Positions 45,325 through 55,743 of a stretch of 64,000 nucleotides of DNA are shown piece by piece. The position numbers were made by a program, and so were the translations under genes. Below the pieces are notes generated by a model. That model was not told the origin of the DNA. It saw nothing but the letters and a program-made list of their open reading frames with translations, and did not search any database. The first letter of the stretch is position 1. Each line of letters opens with the position of its first letter. This DNA is from Erythrobasidium yunnanense (Eukaryota > Basidiomycota > Cystobasidiomycetes > Erythrobasidiales > Erythrobasidiaceae). Location of the stretch: contig BCJC01000009.1 in NCBI GenBank assembly GCA_001600175.1, positions 558,001 to 622,000 on the forward strand, read 5' to 3'.

Positions 45325-46956
45325 CTACTGTGACTTCAACGAAGCGTAAATGGCAGTCTCCCAGCGCTTCCAGAATTCGTACACTCCAGGCGATCGCGAT
45401 GGCGCTGTATTGACCATGAAGGTCGCCGCTATTCCTGCCGTCCTATCTACCCAGCAGAAGGTATCCCTGTCGAGGTATCAGCACTGCTATCGATCGTACC
45501 AGATCGCTCGCTCACCCAAACCCAGACCCAAATATGGTTCCAGCTTTACGACCCCCAGGTATATCCTCCAGGTTCAGTCCAGACCCTAGTCCCCACCCTC
45601 TTCTGCAATGGGGAACGCCCGAAATGCTGCCATCTCTGCTTGTACAGAATGGATCTTGGTTCACATTCAACCAGTCTCTCAGTGCATCGCCAAACTTCGT
45701 ACCACTATCGTTGGTATATTGCGGAGTGAACAGGAGATCTACGGTCTCTGGTCTGAGTATCTGGCGTCCAGTCGCGGCATATGTGCCTCCATTCAACAGA
45801 GCTTGTAGGAGCTTGATGTACGACTCTGCAGAGATATGGAGACCACTGCCACCTCCGCAAGACGTCGGATTCATCGGCAGAGTGAATGGTGCAGGTGAAA
45901 AGAGGGTCTTGCCTTCTGCTGATCTCACTGGAGTCACCAAATTGGGTTGCCTCGCTAGATAAGATTCGTTGCGGCGATAGACTCCATCGGTGATGCCAAG
46001 CGGTCTAATAGGGCTGAAGAATCAGCTCTATTCGTATACCAGTGTCGACAGGCAAGAACTGACTCAAATAGGTATTTCTGGGTATACCTATCAACAAGAT
46101 GGTCAGAGTTTGACTTCTCGAATGGCACTCGAATCGACTCACTCCTCTAGATCCAAGCCAGAGACCGCTTCCACAATGTAGCCCAAATAATCGATTCCAG
46201 TGCTATATTGTAGCCTGCTACCAGGGCTGAAATCGTGAGGTATGTCTGTTATGGCTCTCTGGAGCGATACAGGAATCAGCTAACGCGAGGTACATCACAT
46301 CTGGGGCTGGACTCACCTTGTCTCCGATAAGACCTTCCACCTGCTTCTCAAGATTATGCTCCTGTCGATATCGCTCGAAAAGCTCTTTTCCCGGAGTGTA
46401 AGGTAGACTGGTTAGCAGCAAAGCATGCATCAGGTCGATGTTTTATTAGCTGGAAAAACCAGATTCTATGCGCCTACCCGCCGGTATGACAGAAAAGATC
46501 TCGGACGGTAACTTTCGAAGTAGGCTCTTCGTAGACTTCTTCCCCATCTTCAGAGTATCCGGTCAGGATGCGCTTTCCTCGCAGTTCTGGCACCCATCTC
46601 TCGGCGCAGTTGTCCAGAGCTATCTGACCGCGTTCGAGTATTTGCAAGGCACATCTGGCACACGAATCGATTCAAGATTAGAGAAACGTGAGCGTGAAGG
46701 GAAACTGGAAGAGTGCCTACAAGCAGGTCACAAACTTCGTACTGCTGAACATCGCGAATGGAGTCTGAAACGTCACGGTGCCTTCGGGCTGCTTTCCGTC
46801 TGCAGAGTAGAGCCTCGAACCTCCAGCTCCAGACCATAGTATCTCATCGCTAGACGCGACTACAGCTGATATACGTGGAAGTGGCAGCGGCGCAGTAGTC
46901 AGAGCATCTTGCATGATCTCGTCCAAAGCCGCCTGATCGACAGTAAGGCGTGGCAT
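45325..46956 (-). CDS. serine beta-lactamase-fold hydrolase 2
   Basis: Seven exons, 46956-46721, 46654-46478, 46407-46317, 46279-46143, 46087-46064, 46013-45516 and 45466-45325, give 434 residues. The SxxK nucleophile is SSTK in FAMFSSTKFVT (about residue 68); the tyrosine motif is in LQYSTGIDYLGYIVE; GGGSGLHISAESYIKLLQAL and the late DTFCWVDRTAGIA follow. It is related to hydrolase 1 (39265-40802) but well diverged, with a different exon pattern, so the two are not a recent duplication. Exon 5 is a 24-base micro-exon encoding about YTQKYLF; without it the helix before PLGITDGVYRRN would be missing. The 37-base intron 46280-46316 is among the shortest here. It diverges from the MFS gene. Confidence 0.85.
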
Positions 46957-47353
46957 GATTTGTCTGTATGTAGTCCTGTAGTGCTATATAGGCTTGCTGT
47001 ATATCAATTCTGTAAGGTAGGCGCGCTGTCTAGCTGTACCGGCAGGCTTCCGGGTTCTTTTGACGTGCACTGATGGCTCGGAGTTGTTCGAGGCCAAACA
47101 CTTGGAAGAACACATACTCCGATCTTTGCACGCTTTCAGTTCCTTACATAAATATATCGAATACCGAAAACGGCCTCAGTTGCAAGAGAAGAGAGCAAGA
47201 AAAAGGCCCGATTAATCGCCTTAACTTATTCTCCCCCATAGATTCACGATGATTGGACCCAGATGAGACGGAGGTCCTGTTCCTCTCCGGCTTGTCTTCT
47301 CCTCTGCGGTGTCGCCTTCTCCCTCTCGCTCCACGTTCACCCTAGTCCCAGCC
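46957..47353. other. divergent intergenic region, hydrolase 2 / MFS transporter
   Basis: These 397 bases lie between two divergent start codons and must hold both promoters. A run GCAAGAGAAGAGAGCAAGAA near 47175 is purine-rich. No RNA gene is seen. Confidence 0.45.
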
Positions 47354-49521
47354 ATGAACGCTAACGCATCCATTAAGTCCTCATCCCCCTTGGACGAGTT
47401 CGAAGAAGTCAAAGGTCCCTTGGAGGGACATGTTGAGACGCATACAGGTACCGTAGCGCCAATCGATGGCCAGGCGGTCATTGTCGAGAAAGGTCCGACT
47501 GGCTACGAACCCGCAAATGCAGATGAGCGCGCACTGGACAAGCGGGTCAATCGAAAGCTGGACTTCATTGTACTTCCTATCTTGGCTGTTAATTATACCC
47601 TTGCCGGTCTCGACAAGAACAGTTTGGGTAAGGCGCCGGGCATTAGCCATGCTTTCTTGAGCCTGCTAATGCTGCATGACAAATAGGCAATGCTTTGACG
47701 GTCGACTTCATCAAGGATACTGGCTTCAATCCCGATGTTGTGAGTCGGACATGAGGGACTTACCCGCAATCGTTCCACGCTGAAGACTGGTCAAATTGTT
47801 AGGTCGCAAACGCTGTGTCTATGACAGCTGTAGTCCGTGAGTCGCGCTTGCTCTACGTTGTCACCGCGCGATGTTCATCCACTGAAACATGATCATCAGT
47901 GGTGGTCACTCCTCTAACTATAGCCTTTGGTCGCAAAGTCGGTATTGCTGTGCGTAATTTCCTTGTAGTTCTTCGGAGACTGGTCTGATACCTTATCACC
48001 TTCCACTCCAGTATTATCTTGGTTTCATGACTTTGGGTAAGATCAAAAGATCTATCTGTCTCGGCGGATCATCGCCAAAGGCTTACCATTTATGCAGGTT
48101 GGGGTCTGTGTACGATTGCGTCTGCTTACTGCAAGAATCAGTCGGCTTTCTACTTCGTTCGTATCCTGCAAGCATTCTTTGAGAGGTATGGTAACTATTC
48201 TCCCACAATGTCCAGGCTTACCTGAGCATAACAAACCTGTTACAGCCCTGTCACACAACTATCCCTGTACTACATCTCCACTATCTACCCTCGTGCAAAC
48301 TACGGCGTTCGTCTGGCGATCTATACTGGTTTCTCCGTATTCGGCGGAGGTTTCGGCAGTACGTGTGTGCTACTTTCGAGCAACATCGCATCACTGACTG
48401 CATCATCAGACCTTATTGCCTACGGAGTCTTCCAGGTTACTCATCTGGAAATCAAAAATTGGCAGCTGCTCTTCGTGCTATACGGGTCCATCTCCTGTTT
48501 GTTCGCTGTATTGGTTGCTGGCGTTGTGCCACAGAAGCTAGAAACAGCCTGGAGTGAGTTCACAATAGCGTGCATGGATTCGCTTCTTGTACTGACACCC
48601 AAGCAGTCTTCACGCCAGAAGAGCGTATGCACGCTGTCTCTCGCATGGAGCGTGACACTGCCTGCTATTCTACCGACGCAGTCGATGGCCGGAATATCGG
48701 GTGGGCGGATATCAAGTTTGCTCTCAAAGATTGGCAGAAGATTCTCCTCTTGCTGGGACAAATTTGCATCGTCATGCCCGTTGTCGGGTTCTTGGTATTC
48801 ACTCCTCTTTTGGTTGGTAGCATGGGATATGCAGGCGTACAAGCCAACCTGGTACGTTTCATCCCGATGGAATCGAGTTACACCGCTGATCGATGGCTGT
48901 TTCAAATCGCACAGATGTCAGTCACTCCATTCGTAGCTGCGTACGTTGGCCTCGTTGGTATTCAGAAAAGTTCGGATCACTTCAAGGAGCGCTCCCTTCA
49001 TACTATCGCATCTCTCGTCATTTCGTAAGTTGTCGCATTCGATGGTTCTGCTTTGTCAAGGCAGACATAGCTAACTGCTGTCTTCTACCAGTGTCATCGG
49101 ACTATCAGTCATGGTTGGCAGCAAGAACAATGTCCTTCGCTATGTCTTCCTGCACGTCTGTATCGGAGGTGCATTTGCTCCGGGGACGACCGTCGCTGCA
49201 TGGCTGGCAGACAACACTCCAGATGGTTCCATTCGAGCCGTTGTTTTCGGCCTTCTGGGTTTGACGCCCGTCTCATCAGTCATTGCCGGTCAGGTCTACA
49301 AGTTCAAGTACGCTCCTACCTTCAAGACTCCTCTAGTCATCTCCATGGGCATCTCGATCTGTGCCATCGTCATCTTTGCAGGGGTCAGAGTGCTGTACAT
49401 GCTCGAGAACGCCAAAAGGAGAAAGCTGATTGCGCAGATGACAGCAGAGGAGATTGAGGCGGAGAAGGTCAACCCAGCTAGGCGGGGTGACAGAAAGATT
49501 ACCTTCATTAGGGCACTTTGA
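47354..49521 (+). CDS. MFS transporter, allantoate-permease (Dal5/anion:cation symporter) type
   Basis: This is a multi-exon gene; first exon 47354-47627, then 47687-47739 and 47803 onward, with several introns up to 49098. I did not solve every middle join. The hydrophilic N-terminus ends in DKRVNRKLDFIVLPILAVNY, the typical entry to helix 1 in this family, with LDKNSLGNALTVDFIKDTGF after the first splice. Later segments are YYLGFMTLGWG, LGQICIVMPVVGFLVFTPLL, SVMVGSKNNVLRYVFLH and the C-terminal QVYKFKYAPTFKTPLVISM. Twelve membrane helices are expected. The family imports allantoate, nicotinate, pantothenate, biotin precursors or other organic anions across the plasma membrane; the substrate is open. 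Confidence 0.82.
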
Positions 49522-49918
49522 GTGGAGTTTCTTGTCGAGTATAGTTATCATAGGGCCGCTTCAATTGTCGGTCTTCATTCGTGGAATACGTCTCCCCTGT
49601 TGTATCGATGAGCGCACAAAGTATGCATGTGAGAGGTTCCCTGCTAGTAGCTTATGCCGCTCCCGGTCGAAAGCCGCATGGTATGCATGAAAAGGTCGGC
49701 ACGCACAAAGGCAAGGCCCGTGCCACACGGTCCGCTTTGTGTAGGGAGCTGACTGTCCCTTTGCTCTACGGATATGCTGATCCGGGCGACCTTTTCGAGG
49801 TTTTAAGAGCCATGGCTTGGGAGCCTCCTTGTTTTGCCATCACTCTCGCAGACAGCCAGCGGTTTGAAGATTAGCTCCACTTCGCCCGACAGGTATCAGC
49901 ACAAGACAGTCTACAGCC
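49522..49918. other. intergenic, no gene seen
   Basis: These 397 bases lie between the MFS gene and B2. An open frame at 49581-49874 shows no motif. It should contain the B2 promoter. Confidence 0.4.
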
Positions 49919-50491
49919 ATGCGACGCTCTAGTCACGCATCGAACAATCGATACTCGACTGCGACAAGTGGCGGTCTGCCTTCGTCCGAGATGGGCAGCG
50001 AAGAAAGCGAGTATTCCGACGGAGGCACTACTTTCGTCCGTTACGTACGAGGTTTCGACCTGCAAGAACGACGAAGGGAGCGAGCAGAGCGGGAAGCTGA
50101 ACGACAGAGACAAATCAGAGACTTCATCAGCTACTATCGAAACGATATCGTGCAAGCCATATCCACAGACTTCCAGAAGCCAGTCGAAGAAGTCGCCCAC
50201 GGTTTTGACGCATTACATCTCAACGCGCGTTACGCCTGGGCCAGATGGCAGAGCCAAGCAAGTCCCAGAGATGCCAACAGAACTCTTCTGTACGACGTGT
50301 CCCGCTTTGTTCGCCGCATGCTGGATAGGAACTCGACTTCCGGAAACTCGCAAGAAGGAGTGGTGTTTCGCAGCCAGATCAGCTTCGGTGCACACCGACG
50401 GCACAAAAAGCTCAGCGACCTCAGTGTCGGACGGATTACTTCAGCCATGGAACTTGCTATAAGAGAGTTGCAGCGCGCTGGGATGTTGTAG
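49919..50491 (+). CDS. ESxYSxGGT-family small protein, member B2
   Basis: This is a 190-residue single-exon frame, ATG at 49919. It is the closest relative of B1 (37686), which lies 12 kb away. Parts in order: Ser/Arg-rich leader; GSEESEYSDGGTTFVRYVRG; a long Arg/Glu helix QERRRERAEREAERQRQIRD; YYRNDIVQAISTDFQKPVEE; GFDALHLNARYAWARWQSQA, the FDxL...W module; and KKLSDLSVGRITSAMELAIR to the end. The protein is basic and predicted mostly helical with a disordered start. Codon use looks like its neighbours. No function is known; the separated position suggests the family is dispersed rather than only tandem. Confidence 0.7.
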   Translation: MRRSSHASNNRYSTATSGGLPSSEMGSEESEYSDGGTTFVRYVRGFDLQERRRERAEREAERQRQIRDFISYYRNDIVQAISTDFQKPVEEVAHGFDALHLNARYAWARWQSQASPRDANRTLLYDVSRFVRRMLDRNSTSGNSQEGVVFRSQISFGAHRRHKKLSDLSVGRITSAMELAIRELQRAGML

Positions 50492-50734
50492 GACGAGGTC
50501 CAATGTGTACGTGTCTCCAAGGTGCGCAGAATGTTGGTTTTTGGGTTTTATGTCGTCCGCCAAAGCGAAGCTTTCAGAAACCAGTATGCCAACCCCTACG
50601 TACTAGCTTGATGTAAGTTGGTGCATAGCTCGAGACATCTAATTGCAGTGCTGTTGCGTCAGAGATCTATGGTGCTGCGTGACAGTCTTCTATGATTTTC
50701 GCATCTATCGTCTATATTCCTGGGGATTTGACGT

Positions 50735-51902
50735 CTACTTTGTCGCAGCCTTCCTGCCTGCTTCAACGAGTTGTTGTACTGTTGATGAGCCTTCCACTAT
50801 TCCCTTGACATGGTCTCGGACCTGTGGGGAAGGTAAACTAGCGATCTTCAAGAGAAACCGAAAGCTCACCTCAGTAAACGAAGTGAATGGCATATAATCT
50901 ACGCCGGTCTTATCACAATGCTTTGCCAGATCGCTCGCTGCGCCAGGCAGAGTCTTGACAAACAAGATATCGCTCTCTCCAGCAGCTGACATGTCTGAGA
51001 CGCCGTCACCGCAGAAGAAGATGGTCGGCCTTGGTTGCAGCTCCCTGTATATCCTCAATGCCTTGCTCTTGTCGTGCCCGAATCCGGATTCAGGATGTCG
51101 GAAAACAATTTCGAATTTGCCGTCTGGCTTGACGTCCACGCCGTTTGCGATGATCTCCATGCGAGAGGCATCTTCAGGTCCAAGGAGATTCTCTAGAATT
51201 GACCGAATGATGGGAATCATACCACTTCAATAGAAGTACAGGACTTCAGAATTGTTAAAAGCCGAGTGGATATCAACTCACGATGATACAATGACGACCG
51301 GCACATTCGCCTGCTTCGACCAGTCAAAAAAGTCCTTGAAGCCAGGGTCTAGTCTGATGTCTGTAGAAGGAATGCTCACTTCAGCTTGGACACGCTTCAG
51401 CGGCTTTGTATGAACTTACTCTTCTTCAGAATCTCTTGACATTCTTGGAAAGTATGACGTTCAGAGACGCTGTTTAGCATATCTCGGAATGCATCTCTGA
51501 AGGTAGTCCTTTCGTGAAGGATATCCTCGTTCAAACCTCTGCGCTTCTCGCGACCAAAGCCAAGGTTGTCCGTCATGCTGCACAGATTCACGCATCAGAT
51601 GTGGTAGTCGGGGCACGTTAGCGAGCATCTTTGATTACTGGTCATTGCTGTCCTGAGTGACATCGGATCAAACGTCAGTATCAGCTCAGGCTTTCGCATT
51701 CAAGCCAGGCGCGCGAACCTCCGTAGTAATAGTCCCTGTAACACGGAGTAAGGTCAGCTCGTCTTGCCAGTGATCCGAAATCTTGCTTCGACAGCATCAA
51801 TTGCGCCAAAGAGGTGGAAAACACACCGTCGAAATCGGAAAACACGATGAATGGGCTATCTTTGTATGCAATAGCTGCTTCTGTGTGACTAGTAGTGGTC
51901 AT
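50735..51902 (-). CDS. HAD-superfamily phosphatase, Pyp1/phosphoserine-phosphatase-like
   Basis: Exons: 51902-51827, 51735-51719 (17 bases), 51652-51639 (14 bases), 51577-51420, about 51360 to 51282, then about 51226 down to 50735 with a further intron removing about 50826-50872. Spliced this way motif I is FSDFDGTITTEDSNDHMTDN, the classical DxDGT of HAD phosphatases, and the next part is LGFGREKRRGLNEDI. Motif II is the Ser in VVIVSSGMIP, and motif III/IV is FFCGDGVSDMSAA. This is the layout of yeast Ynl010w/Pyp1 and bacterial MtnX-like enzymes. The substrate is probably a small phosphorylated polyol or serine-like compound. Without the two micro-exons the protein would read DFDGV and run off into an unrelated frame. 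Confidence 0.85.
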
Positions 51903-52115
51903 GTTTGCGGTAAAAGTCAGGTATCGGTGACCCCTCAAGCTGTCTGAGCTCGTTTACGCCGACTCGATACAAGACTTCGTGATTTGGCCTATCTGGATCT
52001 GACCTTACAGAACTACCTGCTGTCCAACGCGACTTCTGCTATCATTGTCTGGCCCAAGATTCCATGATTGCTTTGCCGGAACAGTGACGCCCAGGAGGAA
52101 CCTAGCAAGACCACC

Positions 52116-53787
52116 ATGGCGCTGAATCGCAGCCTAAACCATGTCTCCTACCATGACTCTGGCTTGCAAGGCCTATCTGGTGCCATGACTGTAACTCCCC
52201 ACTCCTAAGCTTCAGAAGATAGCCGGATATCGTATCCCTGACAAGTGTTGTTTCCCGTCACCAAGGTCCTTCGCGCTTTGTCGCATAACCCATACGCCTC
52301 GCGTATCACTCTCTCCCATAACGCTCTAGGAGATTCAGGTGTCGTTACTCTAGCTTCCGGCATTCTCGAGCTCAGGAAGACCGGACGCCTGGTGATGCCA
52401 TTACTGGAGCTCAATCTCAGTACGTATAGTTCTCTATACGTTCCGATGTAGCTGAATTGCGACTCAGCTTCGAACGGTATCACCGACAAAGGGCTCGATG
52501 CCATAATCAAGTATCTTCTGCTACCCTCACCACCTCCACAATCGCAACCACCGACATTACACGAACTCATTCTCTCGAACAACAATATATCGCTCTCCGG
52601 AGCCACTCCCCACCTCCTCTCAACCGCTCTATCTCATCCTGCTTCCAGCCTCAAGTCGCTTACCCTGTCTACCAATGCGAGAATAGCAGCCGATCCAGCA
52701 AGTATGAGGGCATTTCTACAACACCTGGAGCCTACCAGCCTGATACAGCTGCAGCTGAATGCTTGCGGGCTACAACCTGAAGATGCGAAAACATTCGCCC
52801 GCTGGCTTGCTAACCCTACGAAAGGCGGCAGATTAGGGCATCTCGAAGTAGGACACTTTGATAACACAGCTTGAACTTGGCTCTGACTGGTATTACTTTG
52901 TCTACAAGCTGAATGCAAACAGTCTGGGCGTCGGTAGCTTCGGGACCAACAGGCTTGCGAAGATCGTATACTCCGGCCTGAACGTCTCTTTACAGAGACT
53001 CGAACTAGCGGTGAACGACATACAAGTCGCTAACCTTAATGACGATGCCGATGAGACACCTCAGATAGCTCAACTCTCTATAAACACACCTGGATCTGAA
53101 CGGCGGCAGAGTCCGAATGGCAGAGAAGTTGCACAGGACGACGTGTTACAAGGAGATGATCTGCCTTTCCCGCAAATGAAGCCACTTTTGTCAGACGCTC
53201 TAGCCCGTAATCAAGTTCTTCAGCTCGCGACTCGATATGCGGCTCTGTCGCTTCTCAATGCAGCGAGGATCTTGTTGCATGCGAAGAGACCTAGTATATC
53301 GGCACAGGAGATAAGGGAGCAAGTCAAGTCAGGCGACGAAGGATCCCAAGCTATGGCTAGTATGCAATCACAAGGGGCTCGACCAAACGTGGACTATTCA
53401 TACAAGGTTACGCATGATCGGTCAGACTCAAGGAGTAGCTCGCCCATATTGAAGCTACCACCGGAGCTTATCCTACATATCCTACGATGCTTCTCAGCAT
53501 TAGAACCTGTCCCTCTGCCTCCCAACCCATCTTTAGCAAGTTCCTTCAATCCGGGTCAGCCACACCCACCCGTCTTCGCATCTCCTCTCAACAACACGCA
53601 ATTCGCTCGGATCGTTTCCTTGGCACAGGACAGGAGCACCCTCAAGGGAATGACACATCGATTCGAGTTCCGTTCGGGCGCCGTCCTGAAGAGAGATAGT
53701 AGAGATCAGGGCAGAGTATCTCTGCATAACGCGCATAGCTTCTTGGGCGTAGTAGGCTGTCTCGAGTATGAACGCAGAGCGATATAG
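52116..53787 (+). CDS. leucine-rich repeat (RNI-like) protein
   Basis: This is a multi-exon gene. The likely first ATG is 52116 (MALNRSLNHVSYHDSG), and the exons near 52150-52250 are not resolved. Repeats follow the ribonuclease-inhibitor-like pattern: SRITLSHNALGDSGVVTLAS, LLELNLSSNGITDKGLDAII across the splice near 52468, LHELILSNNNISLSG, LKSLTLSTNARIA, LIQLQLNACGLQPEDAKTFA, then LEL...LNANSLGVGSFG after the intron ending at 52910. The C-terminal third has a helix-rich region with LLNAARILLHAKRP and an LKLPPELILHILRC segment, which resembles an F-box. Such proteins may act as scaffold or ubiquitin-ligase substrate adaptors. The F-box reading is tentative because it would lie C-terminal to the repeats, the reverse of the usual order. 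Confidence 0.65.
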
Positions 53788-54016
53788 CAAGATCCGAGCA
53801 TGTTCGTTTTTAGCATTGATAGTAATAGTATTCGTGTTTACATGCAATGTGATACTTCTTCTATAGCACGCCTAACAGCAAGTTTTACACCTGCAGTACT
53901 GCATACTAGCACTTCGAGCCGAACACTGAACGCCTGCCCTACGACTGAAAACTCTCTATAGACTGAGCGAGATTTGCGGACTACTAGTAACTGATACAGA
54001 TGCGAGAATCTATATA

Positions 54017-55694
54017 TCATTCAAAGTCTGTTGAACGCTCGAGCCAGCCGACATTCCATTCTCCCAGTTTCTGCTGACTCTTCGGATAAACGTGAGTGCT
54101 GAGCTCCAGAAGATCTGATATTTGCGAACAGATGCGCGAAGGGTAAGATAGAGTCTCATATTCGGTATTGCCCATAAGCTCAGCAATGCCAGCCCTATGA
54201 ACGCTAGAGTCAGGACCTCGTGCCGCTCAAGTCAGTCAAGGATACGTACTGGTCTAGGTCATTTCCGACTCGATACAAAATCTTGACGGCGTTGATGGTT
54301 GGAGCGTTCGAAAGCGAAGTATTGCTGGAAGAGATCCGGATGGAAGGGTTGAAGAGCCAGAGCTGGATAGGCAGAGCGACAATCAGCCTCTGATTGTAGA
54401 ACGGGGCAGGAAGACCTACGACGAGTCGGACGACACTCTGCTCGGCATCTTCGATCACAAAGCGGTGTATAGCCATTGCTAGCGAAGTTTCGAGGATTGC
54501 AGACGTTACATGGGCTGAAAGTGGTTGAACCGGCATACGCGATCGTCTGTTGTGTACGCTTCAGCTTCATGACCTAGCACACTGGCTCTGGTGACCTACG
54601 AAGCTGGCTGAATTGCATATTTGAACAGTCTGACGTATGCTGGTGTCGCGCTAGGATCTTGTCTAGGACCGCTAGAGCTTTTGCCGATAAGTGACCGACA
54701 GGCTTGACAGCGAACGGACTTCCAATGCCCATCTGCTCCCAAAGTCGCCTATAAAGCAGACATGAAACCAATGTGTCAATATTTATCCATCTATTTAGCC
54801 TTCTGAGCATTGAGAGCGTGTGATGACGGAAGGTCTGTTTGTATAGATGGAAGGTGCAAGATTTGCTAATCTAGGGTGATTTGCTCTGGTATCGACACAG
54901 CTTCTGTGTATTGTCGGTCTGCAGAAGCCTTTGAGGTCCTTGCTAGGAGGTCCTTGTTGGCGAATGCAATGACCTGCAGAAGCTGGCCTTCTTAAGAGCC
55001 CTTCTTTGATTTTGCATGATACGAGCAGGATATGCGGAATGTTGTAGCAGGCGAGGACGCTACTCACCTCGATGTCATCGGCTACTTGCCATGACCGCAC
55101 GTTCTCTGCTGCGAGGACGATGGCTCCGGAGCTCAGAAGTGCCTGATGAGCTTTCGGCCAGATATTGTTGCCCTTTGCAACTAGTTCTTCTGAAAGTGTC
55201 TGATCATGGTGACACATCCATGCATCTAGCAACTCCGCCCAATGCTCTGAAGGAAGGTCATTGTACCTCGTGATTGATGAAAGATCGGCGATCTGTTCTC
55301 CGCATGTCGAACAGACGAGAGATGCAGGGTGGTATCTCTTGAAGACGCTAGCTCGGTACGGTGTGGCGATCTCTAGGTCTTCTCGCGAACGCGTGGAGTG
55401 AGTGGAGTCTGCAGTAGGCAGTCGAAGCTCGAAATGATCAGACTTGAAGACAAAGTCGAGCGACTTGGTGGAGAGGGTATCTTGTGAGGTAGGAGAAGCT
55501 AGACGTATGGTAGCGGATTCATGATTCGTGGCAAGTTGGAGTGTCGTGGAGTCTAGACACTTTGCAGACCAGGCCTCTTGGGCCAGTGAAGAGTCGGAGG
55601 TACCGTCATTCCGGTCAAAGCGATCGTCCCACACCCTAACAATCAAGGAACCGAGATTGCGCATCTCCTCAACTACGTAGTGCATGACAAACAT
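54017..55694 (-). CDS. UBE3D/Ipa1-like E2-binding ubiquitin-ligase factor (HECT_2 family)
   Basis: Exon 1 is 55694-55068 (209 residues); later exons reach 54017, but the joins between about 55000 and 54600 are not solved. Family marks are the beta-rich start EEMRNLGSLIVRVWDDRFD, CSTCGEQIADLSSITRYNDL, WAELLDAWMCHHDQTLSEEL, then downstream QLWLFNPSIRISSSN, INAVKILYRVGNDLDQY and the terminal SQQKLGEWNVGWLERS. Human UBE3D and yeast Ipa1 bind E2 enzymes and are linked to mRNA 3'-end processing (yeast). The cysteine pairs seen suit a zinc-binding site. Only 49 bases separate its ATG from the stop of the coiled-coil gene upstream, and those bases look like a valid intron (see findings). Confidence 0.72.
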
Positions 55695-55743
55695 ATCTGG
55701 GGATCAAAATTCAGCAAAGATTTTGGGCTGTCTTCTCAGTGGG

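Noticed and set aside
51681-51938. Reading the HAD phosphatase N-terminus straight through as DFDGV...
   Set aside because: It loses the DxDGT motif and the conserved DSND/MTDNLGFG segment; splicing with two micro-exons restores both.
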